64,000 nucleotides of DNA from Burkholderia sp. WAC0059. GTDB lineage: Bacteria; Pseudomonadota; Gammaproteobacteria; Burkholderiales; Burkholderiaceae. Where the stretch lies: the NCBI RefSeq assembly GCF_002870125.1, contig NZ_PNEO01000007.1, positions 124,001-188,000 of the forward strand. The letters are read 5' to 3'. The number at the start of each line of letters is the position of its first letter. The stretch's first letter is position 1. This document shows, piece after piece, positions 44,702 through 59,202 of the stretch. The position numbers and the translations under genes were made by a program. The notes beneath the pieces were generated by a model. The model saw only the letters and a list, made by a program, of their open reading frames with translations, had not been told where the DNA came from and ran no database searches.

Positions 44702-44901
44702 GGAAAAAGGGGGGAGATCGCTGCCGGCATGCCCTGCCGGCCGGGTTCGCGGGGGTACTCATCCGCGGTACCGGCGTGCGGCCCCGCCGGGCCACGCGCG
44801 TAACCGTCTACAATACGCCATTCCATTGCACCGCGTCCGCGAACCGCTTCGTGCGGCCGCGCTGCCCCAGGACGCCCAGGACGAAAAGGAGACACGACAC
44901 C

Positions 44902-45426
44902 GTGGCAATCTACAAACTTGGCGACGTCGCCCCGACCATTCACGAAAGCGCGTTCGTGGCCGACAACGCAGCCATCATCGGCAAGGTGCAGATCGCGGAA
45001 AACGCGAGCGTCTGGTTCGGCGCCGCGCTGCGCGGCGACAACGAGCTGATTTCGGTAGGCACCGGCAGCAACGTCCAGGAAGGCGCGGTGCTGCACACCG
45101 ACCCCGGCTACCCGCTCACGATCGAGGCGAACGTGACCATTGGCCATCAGGTCATGCTGCACGGCTGCACGATCGGGGAAGGTTCGCTGATCGGCATTCA
45201 GGCCGTGGTGATGAACGGCGCCGTGATCGGCCGTCATTCGATCGTCGGCGCGGGCGCCGTCGTCACCGAAGGCAAGACGTTTCCCGAACGCTCGCTGATT
45301 CTCGGCGCGCCGGCCAAGGTGGTGCGCGCGCTCACCGACGAGGACGTCGAAAAGCTGCGTCGCGCAGCGGAAGGCTACGTCGGGAAACGCGAACATTTCA
45401 AGGCGCAGCTCGTGCGGATCGGCTGA
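44902..45426 (+). CDS. Gamma-class carbonic anhydrase-like hexapeptide protein
   Basis: 174 residues. Left-handed beta-helix built of hexapeptide repeats (IIGKVQIAENASVWFGAALRG and on). The metal-type histidines are present (VLHTDPG, TIGHQVMLHGC). Related YrdA proteins bind zinc but often show little anhydrase activity. GTG 44902, giving VAIYKLGDVAPTIHE, is chosen; AAGGAG lies 11 bases upstream. It is followed 48 bases later by hslO. Confidence 0.9.
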   Translation: MAIYKLGDVAPTIHESAFVADNAAIIGKVQIAENASVWFGAALRGDNELISVGTGSNVQEGAVLHTDPGYPLTIEANVTIGHQVMLHGCTIGEGSLIGIQAVVMNGAVIGRHSIVGAGAVVTEGKTFPERSLILGAPAKVVRALTDEDVEKLRRAAEGYVGKREHFKAQLVRIG

Positions 45427-45474
45427 CGCCCCCGGCGCCCGCGGGCGCCGGACAGGTTCAACGAAGGAAGGATT

Positions 45475-46425
45475 GTGAACGACCAGTTGCAAAAATTCAT
45501 GTTCAACGCGGCCCCGGTGCGCGGCGAGATCGTCTCGCTGCGCAGCACCTGGCAGGAAGTGCTCCGGCGCCGCGCGTATCCGGCCCCCGTGCGCGCCGTG
45601 CTCGGCGAGATGATGGCGGCCTGCGCGCTGCTGTCGGCCAACCTGAAGTTCGACGGCACGATGATCATGCAGATTTTCGGCGACGGCCCGGTCAGGATGC
45701 TCGTCGTCCAGTGCAGTTCGGACCTCTCGCTGCGCACGACCGCGCGGCTCTCCGACGAAGCCGCCGCGACGCTCGGCGAAAATCTCACGTTCGCCGAACT
45801 GGTCAACGCGGGCGGCCACGGCCGCTGCGTCATCACGCTCGACCCCGCGAACCGGCAGCCCGGCCAGCAGCCGTATCAGGGCATCGTCCCGCTGAACGGC
45901 GACGACGGCCCGCTGCCTTCGATCGCCTCGGTGCTCGAGCACTACATGCGCCACTCCGAGCAGCTCGACACGCGGCTATGGCTCGCTGCGAGCGACGAGC
46001 GCGCCGTCGGCATGCTGCTGCAGAAACTGCCCGGCGACGGCGGCATCGTCCCCCATCCGGCCGAGCTCGACAGCGACACCTGGGAGCGCGTCTGCACGCT
46101 CGGCGGCACGCTCTCGCGCGACGAACTGCTCGGCGAGGAACCCGAAACGCTGTTCCGCCGCCTTTTCTGGCAGGAAAGCGTGCGCCATTTCGAGCCGGCG
46201 CCGGCCCGCTTCCATTGCTCGTGCTCGCGCGAGAAGGTCGGCGCGATGCTGCGGATGCTCGGCCGTGCCGAAGTGGACAGCGTGATCGAGGAACGCGGCC
46301 ACGTCGAGATTCACTGCGAGTACTGCAACCAGCGCTACGAGTTCGACCCGGTCGACGTGGCCCAGCTTTTCGTCGTAAACGGGCTTTCCGAAGGCGTGGC
46401 GCGCGCGACCGACCAGCGCCACTGA
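45475..46425 (+). CDS. hslO: Redox-regulated chaperone Hsp33
   Basis: 316 residues. Cytoplasmic holdase activated by oxidation. The zinc switch cysteines are near the C-terminus: HCSCSREK and HCEYCNQRY (C-x-C and C-x2-C). GTG 45475 starts VNDQLQKFMFNAAPVRGE, with a strong AAGGAAGG ribosome site. It is convergent with ftsB. Confidence 0.96.
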   Translation: MNDQLQKFMFNAAPVRGEIVSLRSTWQEVLRRRAYPAPVRAVLGEMMAACALLSANLKFDGTMIMQIFGDGPVRMLVVQCSSDLSLRTTARLSDEAAATLGENLTFAELVNAGGHGRCVITLDPANRQPGQQPYQGIVPLNGDDGPLPSIASVLEHYMRHSEQLDTRLWLAASDERAVGMLLQKLPGDGGIVPHPAELDSDTWERVCTLGGTLSRDELLGEEPETLFRRLFWQESVRHFEPAPARFHCSCSREKVGAMLRMLGRAEVDSVIEERGHVEIHCEYCNQRYEFDPVDVAQLFVVNGLSEGVARATDQRH

Positions 46426-46477
46426 GAAGCGGGCCTGCGCCGGACGCGCCCGGCGAGAATCCACCGCCGAAACGAAA

Positions 46478-46504
46478 CAGGGCGCAGCCCGCCGCTGCGC
46501 CCTG
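46478..46504. terminator. Hairpin between convergent hslO and ftsB
   Basis: CAGGGCGCAG (46478-46487) pairs perfectly with CTGCGCCCTG (46495-46504) around a 7-base loop. Only a short pyrimidine tract follows on the plus strand, so it may be a weak or Rho-assisted terminator. Confidence 0.55.
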
Positions 46505-46550
46505 CTCCTGTCCAATCTTTGTCCGCCCTTTTCTGCCGCGCCGCCCGCGA

Positions 46551-47030
46551 TCAGCCGGCGGCGCGTTTCTTCGCATCCCGTCCGGCTTCCCGCTTCGCGT
46601 CCCTTTTCACGTCTCTTTTCGGGTTGCCGGCGCGCGCGCGCTCGCGCCTCTGCGGCACGCGCGACACCGGATTCGGCACGATGCTGACAGGCGCCGCCGA
46701 CACGTCGCCGTGCGACGACATCTCCGAAACGGCCGAGCTCGGCACGGGCGGCGGCGCGTTGGGCGAAACGAACTGCACGAACACCTCGCCGTCCTTCATC
46801 ATGCCCATCTCGTAGCGCGCGCGCTCTTCGACCGCCGCCGTGCCGCCCTGCAGATCCTGAACCTCGCCCTCGATACGGTTGTTGCGCTCCGTTTCCTTCG
46901 CGTTCTGCTGCTGTTGCTGCGCGAGCTGCTGCTGCAGCTCGTGCACGCGCAGCCAGCCGCCGTGTCCCCACCAGAGCGGGTACTGGATCAGTACGAGCAG
47001 AACGACCAGAACGACAGTGACGAGCCGCAT
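46551..47030 (-). CDS. ftsB: Cell division protein FtsB with a C-terminal extension
   Basis: 159 residues, about 55 more than E. coli FtsB. It forms the FtsQLB divisome complex. One membrane helix (VTVVLVVLLVLIQYPLWWG), then a Gln-rich coiled coil (QQQLAQQQQQNAKETERNN), then the conserved end ERARYEMGMMKDGEVFVQ. After that a Pro/Ser/Val linker and a strongly basic tail (KRDVKRDAKREAGRDAKKR) are extra. It is downstream of eno, as is usual in proteobacteria. Confidence 0.93.
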   Translation of the reverse strand: MRLVTVVLVVLLVLIQYPLWWGHGGWLRVHELQQQLAQQQQQNAKETERNNRIEGEVQDLQGGTAAVEERARYEMGMMKDGEVFVQFVSPNAPPPVPSSAVSEMSSHGDVSAAPVSIVPNPVSRVPQRRERARAGNPKRDVKRDAKREAGRDAKKRAAG

Positions 47031-47129
47031 GAGAGGTGCCGGATAAACACGCGCCGCCCCGCGCGAAACACGGGGCGGCGACGGGAATCGAAGGACGGGC
47101 CAGGGACGGCGGAAGCGGCCCGCCGCGTG

Positions 47130-48473
<1,344 letters not shown>

Positions 48474-48592
48474 CTATCCCCGCGCAGCCCCCGTGCAGCG
48501 GCGGGATTTGCCGATGACGGGGGTATCCGGCGACCGGCAGCCCGCGTGCTCCTCCATCGGCCTATGCGGCAGGCTGCCACATAGGACTCGCA

Positions 48593-52061
<3,469 letters not shown>

Positions 52062-52145
52062 GACGGTGCGGCCTCCGCGCGATGGTCCGGGCCCAGTTCC
52101 CGGCGATGCGGCCGGACAACGCCCGCACGGCGCCCCTGGGCCGTA

Positions 52146-54788
52146 TCAATCGCCCTTGCCGCCGTCGTCGGACGGCGCCATCCAGTAGCGGCGATGGGCG
52201 GTCCGATAGCGCTCGACCGTCAGGGCGCCGGGCTGCGCATCGACGCGCACGGCGCCGTCCGCATCGCTGCGCGCGAGCACGATGCGGCGCGCCTCGTAGC
52301 GGGCCCAGACGCCAGGCGCGGGGTGGCGAAAGCGATTTCGATACCCTACCTGAAATAACGCGACGAGCGGCCCGACGGAATCGAGGAACGGCTCGGTTGA
52401 CGAAGTACGGCTGCCGTGGTGAGGCACCGCGAGCACCTCGGCATGCAGCGCATTGCGGTCGAGCCCGATGAGCGTGCGCTCGACGTCCGCCTCGATGTCG
52501 GCGGCGAGCAGCGCCGCGACGGCCGTCGAACCATGGGCGGGGTCCGCCGTCGTCGAGACGCGCAGCACGCAGCAGTGTCCGTTCGTCTTGCCAGCCAGCG
52601 GCCCGGGCGGCGGCCAGAGCACTTCGAACTCGACGCCGTCCCACTGCCAGCGCTGCCCCGCCGCGCACGGCACCGTCTCGGCGCCGGTCTGGCGCGCCCG
52701 CATCCACAACGGATGGCCGCGCCGGATGCCGGCCACGAACTGGCGCACGGCGATCTGGCCGAGCACGGCGCGCGCACCGCCCGAATGATCGGAATCGTCG
52801 TGGCTGATCATCAGGGCGTCGAGTCGCGACACGCCGTTCGCTTCCAGATAGGGCACGACGATGCGCTCGCCCGCGTGCGTCGACTCCGGCCCCGGTCCCG
52901 CATCGAACAACAGCGCGTGGCGCGCCGTCTGCACGAGCACGGCGCCGCCCTGCCCGACGTCGAGCGCCGTCAGCCGGAACGTGCCGTCCGGCAGGCCGGG
53001 GCCGCCCGGCATCAACAGCGGCAGCCACGCGAACGGCGCCGCCCAGCGCAACGGCCAGCCGCGCGGCGCGAGGCACCAGGCGACGCCGAGCGCCGCGCAG
53101 GCCAGCGCCCAGACCTCGGGCCGGGGCAGCCGCAACGTGGTCCACGGGCCCGACGCCACCATGCCGAGCGCCACGGCCAGCCAGTCGAACAGGGTGTGGG
53201 CGGCACGCAGTGCCCAGGCGTCGAGCGGCATCGGCAGCACGACGCCGGCCAGCGCGAGCGGCGTGACGAAGAGGCTCGCCCACGGAATCGCGAACGCGTT
53301 GGCGAGCGGCCCGACGAGCGGAATCTGCGCGAACCAGTAGACGGTCAGCGGCGCCAGCGCAAGCGTGACGGCCCATTGCACGCGGGCGCTGTCGCACGTC
53401 TTCGACGCAATGCGGGCGATGGCCGCGCCCGCGCGAAATCGTTCCCGCCGTGCGCGCCAGCGGCTTGCGAAGACATCCCGCTCCGGCGGCGCGGCTTCGC
53501 CGTCCGGCTCCGGCCCGAAAACGCACTGCGAGGCGGCGGCTTCGGCCGGCGTCCACGCGTGCCGCGCTTCCGCCCGCACGCGGGGCACGCCGGAAGCCGC
53601 ATAGAGAATTGCAGCCACCGCGCCGAACGACAGCCAGAAGCCCGCCGCGCAAACGGCCCACGGATCGTGCAGCAGCACCAGCCCGAGCGCCCACGCGAGC
53701 GCCTGGGAACGCGCCACGCGACGCTGGCTGAAGAACGCGACGGCCGCGACGCCGAGCATCCACAACGCGCGCTGCACCGGCACGTTGAAGCCCGCCAGCG
53801 CCGCATGGATGACGGCCGCCGTCACGGCGCCGAGGGCGGCGGCCGTTTGCGCCGGCATGACGAGCGGCGCGGCGAAGCCGCGCCATCTCAGGCGCCGCCA
53901 GAGTCCGCCGGCGATCCAGCCCGCGAAACCCGCCGTCAACGCGATATGCAGCCCCGAGATCGCGACCAGATGGCTTGTCCCGGTGTTGCGCATCAGCGTC
54001 CAGTCGGCGTCGCTGATCGCGTCCTGGGCGCCGGTGGCGAGCGCGCGGACGATGCCCCGATGCGGCTCGCCGGCCAGCACGGTATCGATGCGCGCGTTCA
54101 CGCGAGCGCGCCAGCGCCCGATCGCCGTGCCGATGCCGCCGGCCACGCCGGGCAGCGACACGGCCCGCGCCGGTGCGCTGACATAGCCTGTGGCCCGTAC
54201 GTCGCGCTCGAGCAGCGCGGCCTCGGCATCGCGCAGACCGAAATTGGCGTTGCCGTGCGCGCGTTTGAGACGCACCGGCAGGCGCCAGCGCGCACCGGGT
54301 TCGAGTGTGGGAACCGGCGCGCCGCGCGCCATCCAGGTCAACTGGAGCCGCTCCGGAAGCCGTTCGGAAAATGCGTCGGAAAGCGCGGCCGGATAGGCAT
54401 CGACCGCGAACAGGAAGCGCACGCTCTGGCTGTCGCCCGTCGGCAAACCGACGACATGACCGCTCACGTCGAGCTCGCGGCTTTCCAGCGCAACCGGCAA
54501 CGTCTGCGCGAACCGGACCTGCGCGCGCCAGGCCGCATAGCCGAAGCCCACGCACAGTGCCGTAATCCAGACCGCCGTCCAACCGGCGGCGCGCCGCCGG
54601 CGGATTCGCCGTCGTTCGTGCGAGTCGTCATCGTCCGCCGGCGCCCGAGCGCCCAGCCCCCATGCCGCGCCCGCCGACGCCAGCGCCATCACGACCAGCA
54701 AGCCGAGCCCGCCGCGCCAGCCCGGCAGCGCCGCCTGCTGCTGCAAGACCATGACGCCCAGCGCAAATCCGCACCACACCGCCCGCAT
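52146..54788 (-). CDS. DNA internalisation competence protein ComEC/Rec2
   Basis: 880 residues. Inner-membrane channel for uptake of single-stranded DNA. N-terminal membrane part with OB-like region, a central competence domain with many helices (SHLVAISGLHIALTAGF is the hallmark), and a C-terminal metallo-beta-lactamase-like domain (ISHDDSDHSGG; PHHGSRTSS). Within the competence domain a charged insert of about 50 residues (near AASQCVFGPEPDGEAAPPER) interrupts the usual order. It lies downstream of tatD. Confidence 0.93.
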   Translation of the reverse strand: MRAVWCGFALGVMVLQQQAALPGWRGGLGLLVVMALASAGAAWGLGARAPADDDDSHERRRIRRRRAAGWTAVWITALCVGFGYAAWRAQVRFAQTLPVALESRELDVSGHVVGLPTGDSQSVRFLFAVDAYPAALSDAFSERLPERLQLTWMARGAPVPTLEPGARWRLPVRLKRAHGNANFGLRDAEAALLERDVRATGYVSAPARAVSLPGVAGGIGTAIGRWRARVNARIDTVLAGEPHRGIVRALATGAQDAISDADWTLMRNTGTSHLVAISGLHIALTAGFAGWIAGGLWRRLRWRGFAAPLVMPAQTAAALGAVTAAVIHAALAGFNVPVQRALWMLGVAAVAFFSQRRVARSQALAWALGLVLLHDPWAVCAAGFWLSFGAVAAILYAASGVPRVRAEARHAWTPAEAAASQCVFGPEPDGEAAPPERDVFASRWRARRERFRAGAAIARIASKTCDSARVQWAVTLALAPLTVYWFAQIPLVGPLANAFAIPWASLFVTPLALAGVVLPMPLDAWALRAAHTLFDWLAVALGMVASGPWTTLRLPRPEVWALACAALGVAWCLAPRGWPLRWAAPFAWLPLLMPGGPGLPDGTFRLTALDVGQGGAVLVQTARHALLFDAGPGPESTHAGERIVVPYLEANGVSRLDALMISHDDSDHSGGARAVLGQIAVRQFVAGIRRGHPLWMRARQTGAETVPCAAGQRWQWDGVEFEVLWPPPGPLAGKTNGHCCVLRVSTTADPAHGSTAVAALLAADIEADVERTLIGLDRNALHAEVLAVPHHGSRTSSTEPFLDSVGPLVALFQVGYRNRFRHPAPGVWARYEARRIVLARSDADGAVRVDAQPGALTVERYRTAHRRYWMAPSDDGGKGD

Positions 54789-54846
54789 CCCGCCTCCCGC
54801 GGCGGCTCCGTCCGATCACACCGGAACCCGAACCGCCGACGGTGGA

Positions 54847-55635
54847 TTATGCGGACAAAAGCGCGAGCCGCGGCAGCGCCGCGAGCGCGTTGGCCGTCGT
54901 GCCAAGGGCCAGCGCGTCGGGCGCAAGACCGCGCAATCCGGCCAGCACTTCGCCGATGCGCGGCACCTGGTCGGGCGTGTTGCGTTCGCGGTAACGCCAG
55001 GACGGCGCGATGTCGGGCGCGTCGGTCTCCATCACGATCGACTCGAGCGGCAGTTGCGCAGCGAGGCGCCGAATCTGCAGCGCGCGCTCGAACGTGAGAT
55101 TGCCGCCGAAGCCCAGATGCAGCCCCTGGCCGATGAACGCCTGCGCCTGCTGGAAGCTGCCGTTGAACGCATGCGCGATACCGCGGCGCAGGCCGTGGCG
55201 GCGCAAGCCCTTGAGCACGCTGTCCTGCGACTTGCGCACGTGGCAGATCACGGGCAGGTCGAAGTCGCGCGCAAGACGCAGTTGGGCGTCGTAGAAATGC
55301 AGCTGCCGGGCCTCGTCGAGGCCCGGCACGAAATGGTCGAGGCCGATCTCGCCGATGCCGACGAAGCGCGGATCGGCAAGGCTTGCCTCGACCTCTGCGG
55401 CGAGCACGTCGAGGTCGCCGTCGAGCGCACGGGGCGTGTACATCGGATGAATGCCGAGCGCATAGACCGCGCCGTCGAGCCGATGCGCGAGCGCACGCAC
55501 CATCGCGAAGTTCTCGCGCCCGACCGCCGGGATCACCACGCGCGCCACGCCCGCGCCGCGCGCCGCCGCGGCGACCGCGTCGCGGTCCGCGTCGAACTCC
55601 GCGGCGTCGAGATGGCAGTGCGTGTCGATCCACAT
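54847..55635 (-). CDS. TatD family metal-dependent DNase
   Basis: 262 residues. Amidohydrolase-fold nuclease: MWIDTHCHLDA (His6, His8), GEIGLDHF, ICHVRKSQD and the late METDAPDIAP motif supply the metal ligands. TatD proteins degrade DNA and some act in peroxide repair. It lies between lolD and comEC, all on the minus strand. Confidence 0.94.
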   Translation of the reverse strand: MWIDTHCHLDAAEFDADRDAVAAAARGAGVARVVIPAVGRENFAMVRALAHRLDGAVYALGIHPMYTPRALDGDLDVLAAEVEASLADPRFVGIGEIGLDHFVPGLDEARQLHFYDAQLRLARDFDLPVICHVRKSQDSVLKGLRRHGLRRGIAHAFNGSFQQAQAFIGQGLHLGFGGNLTFERALQIRRLAAQLPLESIVMETDAPDIAPSWRYRERNTPDQVPRIGEVLAGLRGLAPDALALGTTANALAALPRLALLSA

Positions 55636-55709
55636 AGACGGGTGTCTCCGCGACGCAAAACCCGAGGCCGGACGCGGGGCATCGCGCCCCGCCCCGCCGA
55701 ACGGGCCGG

Positions 55710-56462
55710 CTAGTGCTGCTGCGCCGGGACTACCGGCGGCAGCGCCTCTTCGTACAGCGTGCCGTCGCGCAGCCGCACGATGCGGTCGCAGCGCCCGGCG
55801 AGGTCGAGATCGTGCGTGACGATCACGAAACTCGTGTTGAACGTATCGGACAATTCGAGCATCAAGTTGAACACCGTGTCCGCCGTCGCGCCGTCGAGGT
55901 TGCCCGTCGGTTCGTCGGCGAGCACGCAGGCCGGTTTCGTCACGAGCGCGCGGGCAATCGCCACGCGCTGCCGCTCGCCGCCCGAGAGCTCGCCCGGCCG
56001 GTGCTTCGCGCGATGCGCGAGCCCGACCCGCTCGAGCGTGTCGAGCGCCTCGCGGCGCGCGTCCTCGACCTCCATGCGGCGAATCCGCAGCGGCATCGCG
56101 ACGTTGTCGAGCGCCGAGAATTCGGGCAGCAGATGGTGGAACTGATAGACGAAGCCGAGCGCCCGGTTGCGCAGCGTCGTGCGCTCGCGCTCGGAGAGCG
56201 CCGTGAACGGCTGGCCGAGCAGCGAGACCTCGCCCGCGCCGGGCTCGTCGAGGCCGCCCAGCACGTGCAGCAGCGTGCTCTTGCCCGAGCCCGACGCGCC
56301 GACGATCGCAAGTTTCTCGCCGCGCCGCACCGACAGTTGCGCGCCCTTCAGCACCGACACGCTCAGGCCGCCCTGGCCGAACGTCTTCGAGATGCTGTGC
56401 GCCTCGAGCACGTAGGGGTAGTCGCCGGCCACAGCCGACATCGCCGGGTTGAGCTTACTCAT
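55710..56462 (-). CDS. lolD: Lipoprotein-releasing ABC transporter ATP-binding protein LolD
   Basis: 250 residues. ATPase of the LolCDE machine that takes lipoproteins from the inner membrane. Walker [10 protein letters not shown] (55-63), Q-loop, signature LSGGERQR and Walker [13 protein letters not shown] are intact. The start overlaps the lolC stop by 8 bases (ATGAGTAA). Confidence 0.96.
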   Translation of the reverse strand: MSKLNPAMSAVAGDYPYVLEAHSISKTFGQGGLSVSVLKGAQLSVRRGEKLAIVGASGSGKSTLLHVLGGLDEPGAGEVSLLGQPFTALSERERTTLRNRALGFVYQFHHLLPEFSALDNVAMPLRIRRMEVEDARREALDTLERVGLAHRAKHRPGELSGGERQRVAIARALVTKPACVLADEPTGNLDGATADTVFNLMLELSDTFNTSFVIVTHDLDLAGRCDRIVRLRDGTLYEEALPPVVPAQQH

Positions 56463-57708
56463 AGCGGAGCGCCTCCGCCGGACGAACCCGGGCCGCGCGC
56501 CAGCTCGGATAGAGCGTCGCGAGCGCGGACAGCACGAATGCGATCACGCCGATGTGGATCACGTCGGACGGGACGAGCTCCGAGGGCAGCTCGCTGATGA
56601 AGTACACCGACGGCGGCAAGAACTGCACGCCGAACAGATGCTCGATCATCGGCACGGACCACGGAATGCTCCAGGCGATCAGGCAGCCGAGCGCGACGCC
56701 CGTCGCCGTGCCAACGAAGCCGATCGTCACGCCCTGCACGAAGAAGATCTTCATGATCGAGCCCGGCTGCGCGCCGAGCGTACGCAGGATCGCGATGTCG
56801 GCCTGCTTGTTGGTCACGGTCATCACGAGCGACGAGACGAGATTGAACGCCGCCACGGCGATGATCAGCGTGAGGATGATGAACATCATGCGCTTTTCGA
56901 TCTGCACGGCCGAGAACCAGGTCTTGTTCTCCTGGGTCCAGTCGCGCAGGTAGAGGTCGCCCGAGAGCGTGTGCGAAAGCTCGCGCGAGACGGCCGGCGC
57001 GCGCTGCATGTCCTTCAGACGCAGCCGCACGCCGCTCGGCGCGGGCAGCCGGTAAAGCACCTCGGCATCGTGGATGTTGATGAGCGCGAGCGTGCTGTCG
57101 TACTCGTAATGGCCCGACTCGAACACGCCGACCACGGTGAACTGCTTGAGCCGCGGCAGCATGCCGGCCGGCGTCATCGAGCCCTCGGGCGCGACGAGCG
57201 TGATGCGGTCGCCGAGCTGCACGCCGAGGCTCGAGGCAAGGTCCGCACCGAGCAGGATGCCGAAGCTGCCCGGCGTCAGCGCCGCCATGCTGCCGGCCTG
57301 CATTTCCTTGTCGATGTCGGAGACCTGCGGCTCGAGCGTCGGCTCGACGCCGCGCAGCGCGACCCCGCTCACGGTGTCGCCGCGCGTGAGCAGCGCCTGG
57401 GCGTCCACGTAGGGCGCGGCGCCGATGACCTCGTGGTTCTGCTTCGCCTCGCGCGCGGTGAGCTGCCAGTCCGGCATCGAGCCGGTCGGAGAAAATATCT
57501 CGATGTGCGCAAGCACCGACAGCATGCGGTCGCGCACGTCGCGCTGGAAGCCGTTCATGACCGACAGCACGACGATCAGCGCCGCCACGCCGAGCGCGAT
57601 GCCCGACATCGAGACGAGCGCGATGAAAGAAATGAAGCCGTTGCCGGTGGTGCGTTTGCCGGCGCGCGTATAGCGCCAGCCGATTTGCCATTCGTAGGGA
57701 AGTTTCAA
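56455..57708 (-). CDS. lolC: Lipoprotein-releasing ABC transporter permease LolC/LolE
   Basis: 417 residues. TTG 57708 gives [19 protein letters not shown], the canonical N-terminus, and AAGGAA lies 4 bases upstream, so TTG is very likely the start; the open frame continuing to 57870 has no homology. Four membrane helices: one at the N-terminus ([21 protein letters not shown]) and three at the C-terminus, with a large periplasmic domain between. Only one permease gene is here, so the Lol complex may be a LolF-type homodimer, as reported for bacteria lacking separate LolC and LolE. Confidence 0.94.
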   Translation of the reverse strand: MKLPYEWQIGWRYTRAGKRTTGNGFISFIALVSMSGIALGVAALIVVLSVMNGFQRDVRDRMLSVLAHIEIFSPTGSMPDWQLTAREAKQNHEVIGAAPYVDAQALLTRGDTVSGVALRGVEPTLEPQVSDIDKEMQAGSMAALTPGSFGILLGADLASSLGVQLGDRITLVAPEGSMTPAGMLPRLKQFTVVGVFESGHYEYDSTLALINIHDAEVLYRLPAPSGVRLRLKDMQRAPAVSRELSHTLSGDLYLRDWTQENKTWFSAVQIEKRMMFIILTLIIAVAAFNLVSSLVMTVTNKQADIAILRTLGAQPGSIMKIFFVQGVTIGFVGTATGVALGCLIAWSIPWSVPMIEHLFGVQFLPPSVYFISELPSELVPSDVIHIGVIAFVLSALATLYPSWRAARVRPAEALRYE

Positions 57709-58054
57709 GCGATTCCTTGTATGCGCCCATGTGCGCCCGTTTTCGGGCGCGTTCAGCCTTGTTGCCCGACCGTCGCTCCAGCGTCGCGCCCACCCGCCCT
57801 GTTGTTGAGTGCAACGGACGGCATCGGGTTCCGCGGCGCCGGCGACGGCCAAGCGCGAAGTTTGCCACACAACGGATCCCGCCCCTCAAGTCGCTGCGCG
57901 GAGCACCGTCCCGGCGGCGCCCGCAGGCGACCGCCCCGAATCGCTACAAGTCGCCCCGACGCTCGGCCGGTACGACCCGGCATCGCCCGCGGCGCGCGCC
58001 GATCCGCAAAAACTTTCCGGACCGCGTCCGACAACGCGAAGCGATTACCCTACA
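57709..58054. promoter_or_regulatory. Divergent region between lolC and the RpfE-type gene
   Basis: 346 bases without a supported gene. On the plus strand CCGACA (58028-58033), a 17-base spacer and TACAAT (58051-58056) make a good sigma-70 promoter that overlaps the first ATG (58055) of the next gene. A hairpin GCGCCCG/CGGGCGC lies at about 57733-57750. On the lolC side I see no clear promoter. Confidence 0.65.
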
Positions 58055-58066
58055 ATGCGCACCATC

Positions 58067-59152
58067 ATGCCTATTGACCGCCTCCATCTCCTGGTGCCGT
58101 TTGCGCTGCCGTCGGCCGCCAACGCGTCCACCGCGCTCGCGGGCGTCGCCCGTCCGGCGCTGGAGCGGCTCGTGGCGCACGCGACGTTCGTCGAGCAGGT
58201 GATCGGCGAGGACTTCCAGCGCACGCTGCCGCACGAGCGCTGGGTCGCCCGCCGGTTCGGCGCCGTCGCAGGCAGCGCGGCCGACGAGGCGCCGCTCGCC
58301 CCCTACATGCTGCGCGCCGACGGCGGCGAGCCCGGCGACGCCACGTGGGCCTGCGTGCAGCCCGTGCACGTGCACGTCGCGCACGACCATCTGGTGCTGA
58401 TCGATCCCGCCGCGCTCGCGCTCGACGATGCCGACGCCGCCGCGCTGTTCGCGCTGGCCCGGCCGCTGATCGGGGAACTCGGCGTGCGCGTCGAGGCACC
58501 GGCCCCGCAGCGCTGGTATCTGTCGAGCAACGCGTTCGGCTCGCTCGCCGGCGCCGCGCCGCTGCGCGCGAGCGGCCGCAACATCGAAATCTGGCTGCCG
58601 CACGAGGCGCACACGGGCGAGCGCTCGCGCCTCTGGATGAGGCTGCAGAACGAAGTGCAGATGGCCTGGTTCGAGCATCCTGTCAACGCGGCGCGCGAAG
58701 CGCGCGGGCTGCCGGCCGTCAACTCGATCTGGTTTCATGCGCAGGGCGCGGCGCGGCCCGTGACGAGCCCGTTTTCACGCGTCTTCTCGGACGCGGCCGC
58801 GACGCGCGGCCTCGCGCTGGCCGCATCGGTCGCGCCGGCGCCCGCGCCGGCCGGCTTCGCCGCGCTGCGCGAACAGCCCGACACCGCCGGACCAGACGGC
58901 ACGACGCTCGTCGAGCTCGATCCGTTCGCCGCCGCGTTCATCGCGCAGGACTGGCCGCGCTGGGCCGATGCGTTCGCCGCGTTCGAGCGCGACTGGTGCG
59001 CGCCGGCGCTCGCCGCCCTGCAGACGGGCGAAGTGCGCGAGCTCTGCCTCACGCTGTGCGGCGATACCGGCTCGGTCACGCTGCGCGTCACGCGCGGCGA
59101 CCTGCGCAAGTTCTGGCGCCGCCGCCCGTTCGCCTCGCTGCTCATCGAATGA
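58067..59152 (+). CDS. RpfE-type protein (cofactor-independent phosphoglycerate mutase-like)
   Basis: 361 residues from ATG 58067. From memory of the family this matches proteins annotated as RpfE-type regulators or phosphoglycerate mutase-like in Burkholderiaceae; I recognise the block HPVNAAREARGLPAVNSIWF. The N-terminal half is Ala-rich and poorly motif-bearing. Catalytic metal residues of true mutases cannot be identified, so enzymatic activity is doubtful. ATG 58055 is an alternative, but the promoter -10 at 58051-58056 overlaps it, which favours 58067 on a leaderless or very short-leader transcript. The next gene, recJ, follows by 50 bases. Confidence 0.8.
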   Translation: MPIDRLHLLVPFALPSAANASTALAGVARPALERLVAHATFVEQVIGEDFQRTLPHERWVARRFGAVAGSAADEAPLAPYMLRADGGEPGDATWACVQPVHVHVAHDHLVLIDPAALALDDADAAALFALARPLIGELGVRVEAPAPQRWYLSSNAFGSLAGAAPLRASGRNIEIWLPHEAHTGERSRLWMRLQNEVQMAWFEHPVNAAREARGLPAVNSIWFHAQGAARPVTSPFSRVFSDAAATRGLALAASVAPAPAPAGFAALREQPDTAGPDGTTLVELDPFAAAFIAQDWPRWADAFAAFERDWCAPALAALQTGEVRELCLTLCGDTGSVTLRVTRGDLRKFWRRRPFASLLIE

Positions 59153-59202
59153 CGCACCATGTCCGCCCTGCGCGTTTCTTCCGCCTTTCCTGACAGCCTG
59201 GC

